DNA of 25,721 nucleotides from contig CALQCP020000011.1 in assembly GCA_943329105.2 (NCBI GenBank), forward strand, positions 1-25,721, given 5' to 3'. The position numbers and the translations under genes are program-made. Positions 9,443-17,224 of the stretch are shown here, piece by piece. Position 1 is the stretch's first letter. Each line of letters opens with the position of its first letter. Under the pieces are notes generated by a model, which did no database searches, was not told where the DNA came from, and was given only the letters and a program-made list of their open reading frames with translations. This stretch comes from Chitinophaga pinensis (lineage in GTDB: Bacteria; Planctomycetota; Phycisphaerae; Phycisphaerales; SM1A02).

Positions 9443-9487
9443 CTCGCGGTGCAGATGAGGTGCGTGGGTACATGGAATCGGTAAAAA

Positions 9488-9516
9488 TCGACAGAATGTG
9501 ACTCCTACGGTAACCT
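9488..9516 (+). promoter_or_regulatory. possible promoter before the GYF/domain X gene
   Basis: TCGACA (9488-9493), 17-bp spacer and TAACCT (9511-9516) in the 109-bp gap. The -35 differs from TTGACA at one base; the -10 is poor but identical to that at 1835. Confidence 0.3.
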
Positions 9517-9551
9517 TGTTTCCGGGGTAGCCGCATTCGGCTCCATGTCCC

Positions 9552-11423
9552 GTGAATGCTGTTCCTCAATTCGGATCGGATCCCAACGTGGCTGCTTGGT
9601 ACTTCATGTCCAACGATCGGCAGAGAGCTGGCCCGCTCGATGACCACCAAATTCAAGGCATGATTGCCGCAGGTCGAATTGAGCCGGAAACCATGATGTG
9701 GCGAGCGGGATTTGCCGGCTGGGTGCCAGCGTCTACTGTTCCAGAACTGTGGACCAATGCCGGCGGCCATCGATTCCCGCCAACTGCCTCCCATGGGGGC
9801 GGACGCATCAACCCACCCCTTTGGAATCCCACTGCAGCGGTGATCTGGAGCCTCGTCTTCAGTATTGGATTTGGTGCATGGCTACACGCGAAGAACTGGA
9901 AAGCTCTCAACGAGCCGCAGAAAGCATCCAAGTCGATGATCTGGGCTTATGTCGGCTTTGCTGCCTTTCTCGCATTTACAGTCAGTCAATTGCTCCAACC
10001 TCCGGTGCCGACTTTGCTATCCATGTCGCCGCTGGGTGTGTATCTCGGCGTTCTATTCAGTTGGTACTTCATCTCAGCACGCTCCCAGGTGCTGTACATC
10101 CAAACTCAGTTTGGCAACAAGTACGCGCGCCAACAATGGATCAAGCCCATTGGTGTCGCCGCCGCAATTTGGGTGGCGCTCTTGATCTTGAATCTCATCG
10201 CTAGTGGGATCAAGCCCACACCCAATCCTCGGCGTACCACCACGCGTGCCCGGGCTCCGGATCCTGAGTTCGCTCCTGATCCCGAGCCGACGGCCGCGCC
10301 GGAATCGGAACCAACACGCACGCCGGAACCGATGCCCGTGTCGGAACCCACACCGGAACCAACACCCGCGCCTGCACCAACGCCCACTAATGCACCTGCA
10401 CTGATAGTCGAGCCGGCGCGGAAGCCAACGACTGCTCCGCGTAAGCCTGGGTCTAAACCAGAGGCCCTACCAGTGCCGAAGTTCGCGCTAAACCAACCGG
10501 CAGTTACCCTTTTCCATAAATTGAGTGATGACATCGGAAAATCGGAAGTACTAAAATTTCCAGAGTACGTGGCTTGCCAGAAAGAAGTGGACGCACTGAA
10601 GTCTCTCGTCGGACTACTGGGAGTGGCGAAAAACGGTAAGCGAACGTTGGCGTTTGATTTACCAAACATGGCTATCAACGCTAAACGCGAACTTGATACT
10701 CGAAAAAAGTGGCCAGACAGCCCGAATACCGTGCGCAGCCATGCCGCCGCCGAGTTTCGCGCCAAGATGGACGCTCTACAGCTCTGGAGTCCCTCGCAAC
10801 TATCGCGAGCTCAAGATCGTGTGTTGAAGCTCCAGAGCCCGGCGATGTTCGCCTGTCCCGAACTTCCCCGACCATTCGCCCAAACTCAAATGTTAGACAT
10901 GGACATCTTGAGCAAGTCAATTCAAGATTCGCTGAAGAAACACTCTGACCTGACATCACAAGAGCGGATCGACACGATGCTGTCCATCATGCACTTTTGT
11001 TTGCGGCTATCGGTTTCACAGCGATTTGACGTCGAACAGAGCAAAGCTGCAGCGGCACAGTCCGCTGATTTAAGTGATATAAAGCGTGTTCTGGCAGCAG
11101 TTGTAGCGGCCGGACCGAGCGATGATGTCGGGGCTGCTCAGAACGTACTGAACGTTATCCAACCATTACTTCCGTCGACTCCTAGTAGTAACGAGGGGTT
11201 GATGGGACAAGGGTTGTACTGGGCCAAGTACTCGATGCAGCAATCAGTCACCCAGAAATTCCTGCGCAGTTCGTATTGGCCAACTCTTGGACTCAAAGGC
11301 GATGACATCTCCTGCAACGATCTGTTCGAAGGATTGATTGGTGCTGTTTGCCCAACAGCCTCACAGGGTGACAGCCTGAAGCAAATGTTGGCAGACTTCC
11401 GACAATCGATGGGGTGGCGCTAA
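9552..11423 (+). CDS. GYF-like domain / four-TM / domain X membrane protein
   Basis: 623 aa from a GTG. Residues 16-65 look like the bacterial GYF_2 type domain: WYFMSNDRQRAGPLD, a middle TMMWRAG and GWVPAS near its end. Four hydrophobic segments follow at about 93-113, 128-147, 155-176 and 199-221, then a Pro/Glu/Thr-rich linker (about 222-310) and a ~290-residue C-terminal domain (X, from 334) homologous to the end of the convergent gene at 11541-13799. GTG 9552 is the only in-frame start after a stop at 9528; the next ATG (9606) would cut into the GYF domain. No Shine-Dalgarno is seen. With four TM segments the N- and C-termini would lie on the same side. If the GYF domain is cytoplasmic, so is domain X here, unlike the one-TM topology of its paralogue; one weak TM segment may be miscounted. 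Confidence 0.75.
   Translation: MNAVPQFGSDPNVAAWYFMSNDRQRAGPLDDHQIQGMIAAGRIEPETMMWRAGFAGWVPASTVPELWTNAGGHRFPPTASHGGGRINPPLWNPTAAVIWSLVFSIGFGAWLHAKNWKALNEPQKASKSMIWAYVGFAAFLAFTVSQLLQPPVPTLLSMSPLGVYLGVLFSWYFISARSQVLYIQTQFGNKYARQQWIKPIGVAAAIWVALLILNLIASGIKPTPNPRRTTTRARAPDPEFAPDPEPTAAPESEPTRTPEPMPVSEPTPEPTPAPAPTPTNAPALIVEPARKPTTAPRKPGSKPEALPVPKFALNQPAVTLFHKLSDDIGKSEVLKFPEYVACQKEVDALKSLVGLLGVAKNGKRTLAFDLPNMAINAKRELDTRKKWPDSPNTVRSHAAAEFRAKMDALQLWSPSQLSRAQDRVLKLQSPAMFACPELPRPFAQTQMLDMDILSKSIQDSLKKHSDLTSQERIDTMLSIMHFCLRLSVSQRFDVEQSKAAAAQSADLSDIKRVLAAVVAAGPSDDVGAAQNVLNVIQPLLPSTPSSNEGLMGQGLYWAKYSMQQSVTQKFLRSSYWPTLGLKGDDISCNDLFEGLIGAVCPTASQGDSLKQMLADFRQSMGWR
10551..11417 (+). repeat. left arm of an inverted duplication encoding domain X
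   Basis: This stretch encodes domain X of the GYF protein and matches, in inverted orientation, 11568-12419. Over the 85 nt at 10857-10941 against the reverse complement of 12026-12110 I count 6 mismatches and no gap (93% identity). Identity is lower elsewhere, with small indels. The arms are separated by about 150 bp. Confidence 0.8.
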
Positions 11424-11540
11424 CGCAGCATCTGAGGTTGACATCGGCGTCGCCCTCCGCTCCGCGGTAGCCGTAGCGCGCCTGCTGCAGCGAAGCCACT
11501 GCGATGCACTACAAGTCACGCTCGACCAATCAGCCTCAAT
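11424..11540. other. convergent intergenic region, no clear terminator
   Basis: The 117 bp between the two converging domain X genes. It is GC-rich with short self-complementary pieces such as GCAG...CTGC, but no stem followed by a T-run on either strand. Confidence 0.5.
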
Positions 11541-13799
11541 CTAGTTTGCCTTCGGCGACTCGGGATAGCGCATCGCGCGCCGAAAATCGACCAATCGATC
11601 TTCAACGTGATTGCCTCGATAGTCCGGTGGACATACGGCACCAATCAACGCTTCGAACAAGACATCGCATGTGATAGTGTTTTTGAGTTTGAGAGTGGAC
11701 CAATACTTGCCAAACAAAAATTTCTTGGTGGTTGGCTGATCCATGTGGTTCTTAATCCAATAGGTCCCCCGTCCGATCAACCCCTCGTTCTGAAGCCAGG
11801 GTTGGATAACGATTAGTACATTCTGAGCAGGCCCAAAATCTTCGCTCGGTCCGCTCTCTACGACTGCGGATAAAATTCGCTTTATGGCATTCAGATCATT
11901 GAGCTGGGCTTCCAAGGCTTTGGTCTCTTGGAAGTCAAATCGCTGCGAAACTGATAGCCGCAAGCAAAAGTGCATGATGGTTAACATCGCGTCAATTCGC
12001 TCTTGTGATGTCATCAGGTCGGGGCGTTTCTTCAGTGAATCTTGAATTGACTTGCTCAAACTCTCCATGTCTAGCATTTGAGTTTGGGCGAATGGTCGGG
12101 GAAGTACGGGATAGGTGCAATCTGGCAGCTTTTTGAACTTCTCCACGCGATCTTGAGCCTGCGATAGCTGTGTGTGTTTCCAGTTGGCTAAAGCGCCCAT
12201 CTTCTCCTTAAAGTCGTTTTCTGGCGGCCTCGGGGTAAAACGCATCGCGCCGTCTTTAAATTTTTGTCGAGTATCGAGTTCGCGTTTAGCGTTGATAGCC
12301 AGATTACTTAAATCAAATACAAACTTTAGCTTGCCGTCTTTCGCCACTTCCAGTAGTCCGACGAGAGACTTCAGCGCGACTACTTCTTCCTTGCAAGCCA
12401 CGTACTCTGGGAACTGTAGGACATCAGGAATACGTATGGGATCTATCAAGTCGCCAAATGACTTCTCTGATTTATCGTCTAGATCGATCTTGTTCGAATT
12501 GGCTGGCTTTGTTGGTTCGGGCTTCGGGTCGGCCGTCGGATCAGGCTTCGGGTCGGCCGTCGGATCAGGCTTCGGGTCGGCCGCCGGATCGGGCTTCGGG
12601 TCGGCCGTCGGATCAGGCTTCGGGTCGGCCGTCGGATCAGGCTTCGGGTCGGCCGTCGGATCAGGCTTCGGGTCGGCCGTCGGATCAGGCTTCGGGTCGG
12701 CCGTCGGATCAGGCTTCGGGTCGGGCTTCGGGTCGGCCGTCGGATCGGGTGTTCGTGCAGGCGCGGGTGCAGCCGCGGATGCCGGTGCTGGTGCCGGTGC
12801 CGGTTTCGTCGTGGGCGTCGGCGCCGGTATCGATATGGGCGCAGGCCTACTCCGAATCCACCAAATCACAGTCCCAAGCGCGGTCAGACCAATGATCGGA
12901 AGGACGATCGCCGCGATGATCAATGCTCGCTTGGGTTGCTTCCTCTTCACAGAAAGGCCCTGCGGCGGAATGATGCCCCCACCGCCAACGCCGTCCCACA
13001 TGCCGTCGTCAACGAACTCCAAGTCCTCTTTGATCGCCGCACGCTGCAGCGATGTCACCGTCGGCAGCATCCCGGGACTCGCAGCTTGGGCGCGTTGGAC
13101 TTCTGGCTTGATGCAGGCAGCGCCAATTCCGTGCACTGGGCGTCGACCATCCATCACGCCAGTAGACGAGAGCGTCAGAACATCGGACCATTCGATGGGA
13201 GATAGAAGCCGGATGCCCCACTTGAATTTCACGGCGTCTTCGTCAGCCAATTGACTAGCCAACGCCAAGACTGCGTCCGCCGCTCGTGCCTGGTCCCCAC
13301 CAGCAGCTGCAGGAGCAATGACAACCCCCCTCGGGGGACGGGATTCAATGCCGATGACCCATGCGTCAAAGATGCGCCACGCCAACGCGTCCGCCGCACC
13401 TCGGCGGCTCGTTCCAGCGGATGGAACCTGTATTGGCAATCCACCCGCAAACGCCGACGAACCCCAAACATTGTCTTTGATCAACGCTTTCAAATCGTGC
13501 CGAATCGCCAGATAGTCGGCTGCCGAGACGATCATCGTGCGTCGCTCAAGAGTGGGGCGACCACCATCATCAAGAGGGCCAACCATCACGCGCGTAATCG
13601 CCACTCGACCGCTACTCAATGGGCGGCCAAATGCAGTGGGCTGAGTGGCCAGTCCATGCAAAAAGTGTTCATCGGTACTTTGACCAAATCCGAATTCTGA
13701 AAGCTGGCGGTCCTCACTGGACGTGACGCCAGCAGACTTCGCAAGGCATTCGTAGCCCTTGCGTGATCCGAACAGGTGTGAATCGGCAGAAATGTTCAT
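11541..13799 (-). CDS. GAP1-like / TM / repeat linker / domain X membrane protein
   Basis: 752 aa. The N-terminal ~240 residues resemble a GAP1-N1-like domain: LFGSRKGYECLAKS near the start, then PLDDGGRPTLERRTMIVSA (Asp78, Gly80, Arg81, Pro82), a core also present in the 5341 product. One TM segment lies at about 291-315 after a basic stretch. A linker of tandem PDPTADPK octapeptides (about 351-427) leads to domain X (461-752). Domain X is helical, with two strongly conserved blocks: LPRPFAQTQMLDM, then HFCLRLSVSQRFD. GC falls sharply in the domain X half (about 38-43% in two hand-counted lines near 11650-11750, against 57-67% in two lines near 13141-13320), so this half may have a separate origin. 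It starts 19 nt after the GTPase gene at 13819-14904 and is probably its partner. The GAP1 assignment is less certain than for the 5341 gene. Confidence 0.75.
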   Translation of the reverse strand: MNISADSHLFGSRKGYECLAKSAGVTSSEDRQLSEFGFGQSTDEHFLHGLATQPTAFGRPLSSGRVAITRVMVGPLDDGGRPTLERRTMIVSAADYLAIRHDLKALIKDNVWGSSAFAGGLPIQVPSAGTSRRGAADALAWRIFDAWVIGIESRPPRGVVIAPAAAGGDQARAADAVLALASQLADEDAVKFKWGIRLLSPIEWSDVLTLSSTGVMDGRRPVHGIGAACIKPEVQRAQAASPGMLPTVTSLQRAAIKEDLEFVDDGMWDGVGGGGIIPPQGLSVKRKQPKRALIIAAIVLPIIGLTALGTVIWWIRSRPAPISIPAPTPTTKPAPAPAPASAAAPAPARTPDPTADPKPDPKPDPTADPKPDPTADPKPDPTADPKPDPTADPKPDPTADPKPDPAADPKPDPTADPKPDPTADPKPEPTKPANSNKIDLDDKSEKSFGDLIDPIRIPDVLQFPEYVACKEEVVALKSLVGLLEVAKDGKLKFVFDLSNLAINAKRELDTRQKFKDGAMRFTPRPPENDFKEKMGALANWKHTQLSQAQDRVEKFKKLPDCTYPVLPRPFAQTQMLDMESLSKSIQDSLKKRPDLMTSQERIDAMLTIMHFCLRLSVSQRFDFQETKALEAQLNDLNAIKRILSAVVESGPSEDFGPAQNVLIVIQPWLQNEGLIGRGTYWIKNHMDQPTTKKFLFGKYWSTLKLKNTITCDVLFEALIGAVCPPDYRGNHVEDRLVDFRRAMRYPESPKAN
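11568..12419 (-). repeat. right arm of the inverted domain X duplication
   Basis: Inverted partner of 10551-11417, encoding domain X of the 752-aa protein. Both arms sit at the 3' ends of converging genes whose N-terminal halves are unrelated, so duplication involved the domain, not the whole gene. Confidence 0.8.
12520..12747 (-). repeat. 24-bp tandem repeat coding for PDPTADPK octapeptides
   Basis: Nine full 24-bp units and one 12-bp half unit (12712-12723), nearly identical. The third unit from the left has T to C and A to G changes that turn PDPTADPK into PDPAADPK. Units are a multiple of three, so copy number can change without a frameshift. The peptide is an acidic/basic Pro-rich rod between the TM segment and domain X. 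Confidence 0.95.
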
Positions 13800-13818
13800 G
13801 AGTGTGCGATCCGTAGAA

Positions 13819-14904
13819 CTACTTCTTCAACATGACGACAAGGATTACCACCACAACGATCGCCACAAATATCGATCCCACTAAAGTTGCGGTTGAGACA
13901 AATCGATCCTTCCGCTCAAGTTCTTGTTCTGCGACACGAGCGGCCTCTACCGATACTCGTTGCGCATTCTCCGCTTGACGCTGCTGTGACTCTCGCCGAT
14001 TGGCGCACATCGCACGCAAGCAGAATTCAATGGGCTCGATCAAACCCTTGGGCGGCTTGGACAGATCCGGAATCTCGTTTCCCACACCGTCGCGCTTCAC
14101 ATGAACAGCCGCACACGCGAAGACCATTCCGCTACGCCCCGCCGGAAACGCCACACGACAGAGATTGGAATAATTCTCCTTGACGAACTTCGCTGGCCCG
14201 CCTGCCTCCTCGATTTCTGCTCGGAAGACATCACACTTCGTCAACGTGATCGCGATCGGGACGAATTCGGCGCCAGGCGACTCACGAATCCGTTTGATCG
14301 CTGCTACCAAACCATAATCCTGCTCAGTCTGCTGCATCAAATTCCCAGTGAAATTGACCTCCGGATCCACTAAGACGATGACCGCTGCGGCACGATCACA
14401 CGTTTCCAAGAGATCCTTAACAAGCGGCTCGTCCGAATCCTCCATAAATGCACGCACAAAGATTTCACCTGGATAGTCGGGGGCAATCATCAAATACCGA
14501 TCTTGTCGATAGGTGATGTCCACCTTGAAATGCGCCATGGCTTCTGTCGCCGCTGGCCATAGCTTTTTCATCATCGCATCGATCTGAAGCAGCAAGGACG
14601 TATGTGTCCGCCCATCGACCGCCGCCATGTGCAGCTCGCCCTTTGAGTTCCACAGACGCTCGTACAGCCGTGCCAGGTACACCGACTTGCCAGCCTTTCG
14701 CCGACCAAGCACAACAATACGGTCTCGCACGAACGGCGCGGGAGGGACTTGACTTTGCGCCCCACCAGTGCCCGGAGCGCCATGCGGAGGAGGCGGAGGA
14801 GGAGCTATAGCCCCCAGATCCAGCTTTGGACTCTGTACCGCGCTCCAGTCGAACGGCGGTGGCACCTCTGGAGAAAGATCGATGTCAAAGTCGTCGTCAG
14901 GCAT
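13819..14904 (-). CDS. tail-anchored P-loop GTPase, double-GTPase type
   Basis: 361 aa. A Pro-rich disordered start (1-60) precedes a GTPase domain: G1 GRRKAGKS (67-74), G3 Asp143-Tyr-Pro-Gly146-Glu, G4 TKCD (222-225) and a possible G5 at FACAA (262-266). A charged helix (about 300-334) with coiled-coil character leads to a single TM segment at about 335-358 and ends two lysines later, so the GTPase faces the cytoplasm. It is the second GTPase of the window; the domain resembles what I recall as DO-GTPase1. The start has no strong Shine-Dalgarno; the ATG is accepted because it leaves a 68-nt gap and the N-terminus is compositionally consistent. The GAP1-like/domain X gene follows after 19 nt. 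It differs from the 4098 GTPase in lacking a zinc ribbon and in being membrane bound. Confidence 0.85.
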   Translation of the reverse strand: MPDDDFDIDLSPEVPPPFDWSAVQSPKLDLGAIAPPPPPPHGAPGTGGAQSQVPPAPFVRDRIVVLGRRKAGKSVYLARLYERLWNSKGELHMAAVDGRTHTSLLLQIDAMMKKLWPAATEAMAHFKVDITYRQDRYLMIAPDYPGEIFVRAFMEDSDEPLVKDLLETCDRAAAVIVLVDPEVNFTGNLMQQTEQDYGLVAAIKRIRESPGAEFVPIAITLTKCDVFRAEIEEAGGPAKFVKENYSNLCRVAFPAGRSGMVFACAAVHVKRDGVGNEIPDLSKPPKGLIEPIEFCLRAMCANRRESQQRQAENAQRVSVEAARVAEQELERKDRFVSTATLVGSIFVAIVVVVILVVMLKK

Positions 14905-14972
14905 TCGATACAGCGGAGCGAAAGGCCCCGACCTTAGATTCTACTGCTACGGAGTAGTGCGTAAATAGAAGT

Positions 14973-16058
14973 TTAGCCACCAAGCGCTTTGAGCCACTCC
15001 TGAACATTGAGATAACCGGCTGACTGAGTTTCCAAATCATGGAGCACCTTGACTGCCTCCGCTCGGTTGCCGGCGGCATGCAGAGCCACTGCACGCGCAT
15101 ACATGGCGGCTGGATCAAATCCAGCCTGCAGTGCTTTGTCGTATGCGGCTGCCGCCTGCTGATACTGACCAAGTTCCGAAAGTACTCCCCCCGCCGCCAT
15201 GAGGAATGCGGGGTCGGAGGTCATCCCAACGGCCTGAATTGCGTTTGCCTGGGCTTCGGCGGGATGCTTGAGTGCAAGATGGACCATGGCAAGCAGCGTC
15301 CGACTTTGACCATCGGCAGGATCAAGTCCAATCGCGAGCGCGACCGCACGCAGGGCATCCTCGTATTTCGCAAGGTCGTAACAACACGATGCATACTGGT
15401 AGAGCGCGGCCACCGACTTGGGATCCAATTTCATTGCCTCGTCCGCAAAGCGGAGGGCATCCGGAGCCTGACCGAGATACTGAAGCGCGATCGATTTTGC
15501 GACCTTCGCGTCGGCACTTAAGTTGCAATCGGCAATTGCTCGATCCGCAACTTTCAGAGCTTCATCCCATCGCTGCAGCCGACAGAGTGCATTGGCGTAG
15601 AAGGTCATCTCGCAGGCGACACTCTTACCGCGAGACATTTGTTGCCAAACCCGTAGTGCCTCGTCAAGGCGCTTCTTGTCACCCACAATGCCTGCCCGTG
15701 CAACACCTAGGTTGAAAAGTGCAACGGCTTGTTGATTGCGATAAATAGGACCTTTGTCGAAGGCGAGGGCGTCATTTGCAGCCTTTAAAGCTTCTTCAAA
15801 TTTGCCCGCCGCCGTCAGTTGACGTGACTCCTGATAGCGCTTCTCCGCGGCATCATTCGGCTTGTAACTACCGCATGGACACCCGTCCACCGGGATGATT
15901 TTAAGTGTGTCAAAGGCTGGCGGAACTCCCGTAGCAACGGCTGGCGGCTTCTTTGTCGATTGAGACAACGCAACCGGTGTGAGTGCCAACGCTGCGAGGG
16001 CGACCACACCGGCCACCTTACACCACGCCGTAGAAGTCAGATTTCGTGGCTCTTTCAT
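14973..16058 (-). CDS. secreted TPR-repeat protein
   Basis: 361 aa. A signal peptide spans about 1-33 (hydrophobic VAGVVALAALALTPVAL, then a polar region). The mature protein, from about residue 70, is a run of roughly seven tetratricopeptide repeats, with typical elements such as GKFEEALKAANDALAFD, WDEALKVADRAIADC and KYEDALRAVALAIGLDP. TPR arrays bind peptides or partner proteins, so this is probably an extracytoplasmic adaptor. AAGGA lies about 5 nt before the ATG. An 85-nt gap separates it from the 359-aa gene upstream and 68 nt from the GTPase downstream; no promoter or terminator is evident. A short Pro- and Cys-containing segment (PVDGCPCGSYKPND) before the repeats might bind metal or form a disulfide. 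Confidence 0.8.
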   Translation of the reverse strand: MKEPRNLTSTAWCKVAGVVALAALALTPVALSQSTKKPPAVATGVPPAFDTLKIIPVDGCPCGSYKPNDAAEKRYQESRQLTAAGKFEEALKAANDALAFDKGPIYRNQQAVALFNLGVARAGIVGDKKRLDEALRVWQQMSRGKSVACEMTFYANALCRLQRWDEALKVADRAIADCNLSADAKVAKSIALQYLGQAPDALRFADEAMKLDPKSVAALYQYASCCYDLAKYEDALRAVALAIGLDPADGQSRTLLAMVHLALKHPAEAQANAIQAVGMTSDPAFLMAAGGVLSELGQYQQAAAAYDKALQAGFDPAAMYARAVALHAAGNRAEAVKVLHDLETQSAGYLNVQEWLKALGG

Positions 16059-16143
16059 GAAGTTCCTTCCCGGTCAATGCAAGGGCAAAACCGGATGCCG
16101 CTTAGAGAATGTCAAGAACAGCAGCCGACAACTCTATCGAGAA

Positions 16144-17220
16144 TCAGTCTACTGCTGTTCGCGGTCGGAGCTGGCATAAAGGCGCTATCCATGCCTGAAT
16201 TTGTCTCGGATCACTGTTCAACGATGCCGCTGGGCTTGTGGCAATCAAGTGAACTAACGGTCGAATGGCGGTCCGATCACCACCAAGGGCTGCTTGGACA
16301 AGTGACTTTATCCGTGCTGGCATAGCACTACCAGACTCCAGGCATATGGCTTCGGCCCACTTCGCACATTCCGACGCCTCTAGTTGCCCGTGTGAGACCA
16401 AATGGAGTGGAGTCACCGGATGCAATGCGGCGGAGAGGGACCAGTCAGAAACCGAGGGGGCACCACGACACACCACCGACAGCGCATCAATCGTTTTTGC
16501 CATGCCGGACATCATGCGCCCCGCCGGGATGCCTCGGACAAATTCTGCCGGAGATGGGTGCAGTTGCTCGAGGCCTTCCCGAAACAGAAGACAATGTGAA
16601 GGCCATTCACACTCTGGTGGAACTTCCCAACCCGTCTCGTACGCAATGATTGCGGCAAACTCCGTTTCGCCAGCACCAGCGGTAGACGCCAACATTACCT
16701 GGAGCGCCGCCACGCCTTGACTAGAGAGAAAGGATGCGGGCAATTCAACCTGACCACTCGCTGGCGATTCTCGAACTCTTGCTAGTAAGGCTGACAGGGG
16801 ACCAGGCATCTCCTGGGGGTCCCACGGGGCGATCAGCAATTCCCGAGACTCGGCGAGCCAGCCAGCAGGATCAATACGGGCTGCACGCACTGCTTCAATT
16901 GCAGAGTTCAATACCAGACTGCTGGTGATCGACTTCTCATCAATCGCAAGTGCGATCCATAGGGGAACACCGCGCGCATCACGGGGCATGTGGGAATGAA
17001 CAACAAGCCAGTGTCCTTCAATGCGACGGATAAATGTCGCGCCCTGCCGCCCTTCCCAATCAGACATGTCTTGGACACTTCGTGACTTGAGTATCGGGAA
17101 CAGTTGTTCCAGCCAATCCCGATCCCGGTCCCGTCCAACGAATAAAGGCGAAGACCCACTTAACCACGCCTGCTCGCCGCTCAAGCGACCAAACACTGCT
17201 CGCTGGGTCGGGGAAGTCAT
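16144..17220 (-). CDS. cytoplasmic protein, possible third GAP1-like partner
   Basis: 359 aa with no signal peptide or TM segment. I do not recognise it by overall sequence. Near the N-terminus, MPRDARGVPLWIALAID (Asp81, Gly84, Pro86) lines up with the D-x-x-G-R-P core of the two GAP1-like proteins in this window (ADHTGRPARLAHHLVL and PLDDGGRPTLERRTMIV), though Arg is replaced by Val. The opening VFGRLSGEQAWL could correspond to the start of a GAP1-N1 domain. This is an inference from short motifs. An in-frame start exists at 17352 but lies inside the upstream gene; the ATG at 17220 begins 4 nt after that gene's stop and has AAGG upstream, so it is chosen. It lies two genes downstream of the 1323-aa GTPase in the same run. 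Confidence 0.7.
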   Translation of the reverse strand: MTSPTQRAVFGRLSGEQAWLSGSSPLFVGRDRDRDWLEQLFPILKSRSVQDMSDWEGRQGATFIRRIEGHWLVVHSHMPRDARGVPLWIALAIDEKSITSSLVLNSAIEAVRAARIDPAGWLAESRELLIAPWDPQEMPGPLSALLARVRESPASGQVELPASFLSSQGVAALQVMLASTAGAGETEFAAIIAYETGWEVPPECEWPSHCLLFREGLEQLHPSPAEFVRGIPAGRMMSGMAKTIDALSVVCRGAPSVSDWSLSAALHPVTPLHLVSHGQLEASECAKWAEAICLESGSAMPARIKSLVQAALGGDRTAIRPLVHLIATSPAASLNSDPRQIQAWIAPLCQLRPRTAVD

Positions 17221-17224
17221 AGCC

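Noticed and set aside
12520..12747. Direct repeats resembling a CRISPR array
   Set aside because: Units are head-to-tail 24-mers with no unique spacers and are in frame within a gene.
12172..13254. Long plus-strand open frame (360 codons) with GFGSAVGS repeats
   Set aside because: It is the antisense reading of the PDPTADPK repeat and its flanks; the minus-strand gene has a coherent domain order, TM segment and a homologous C-terminal domain.
14905..14972. Hairpin CTACT...AGTAG between the TPR and GTPase genes as a terminator
   Set aside because: The stem is only 5 bp and no T-run follows.
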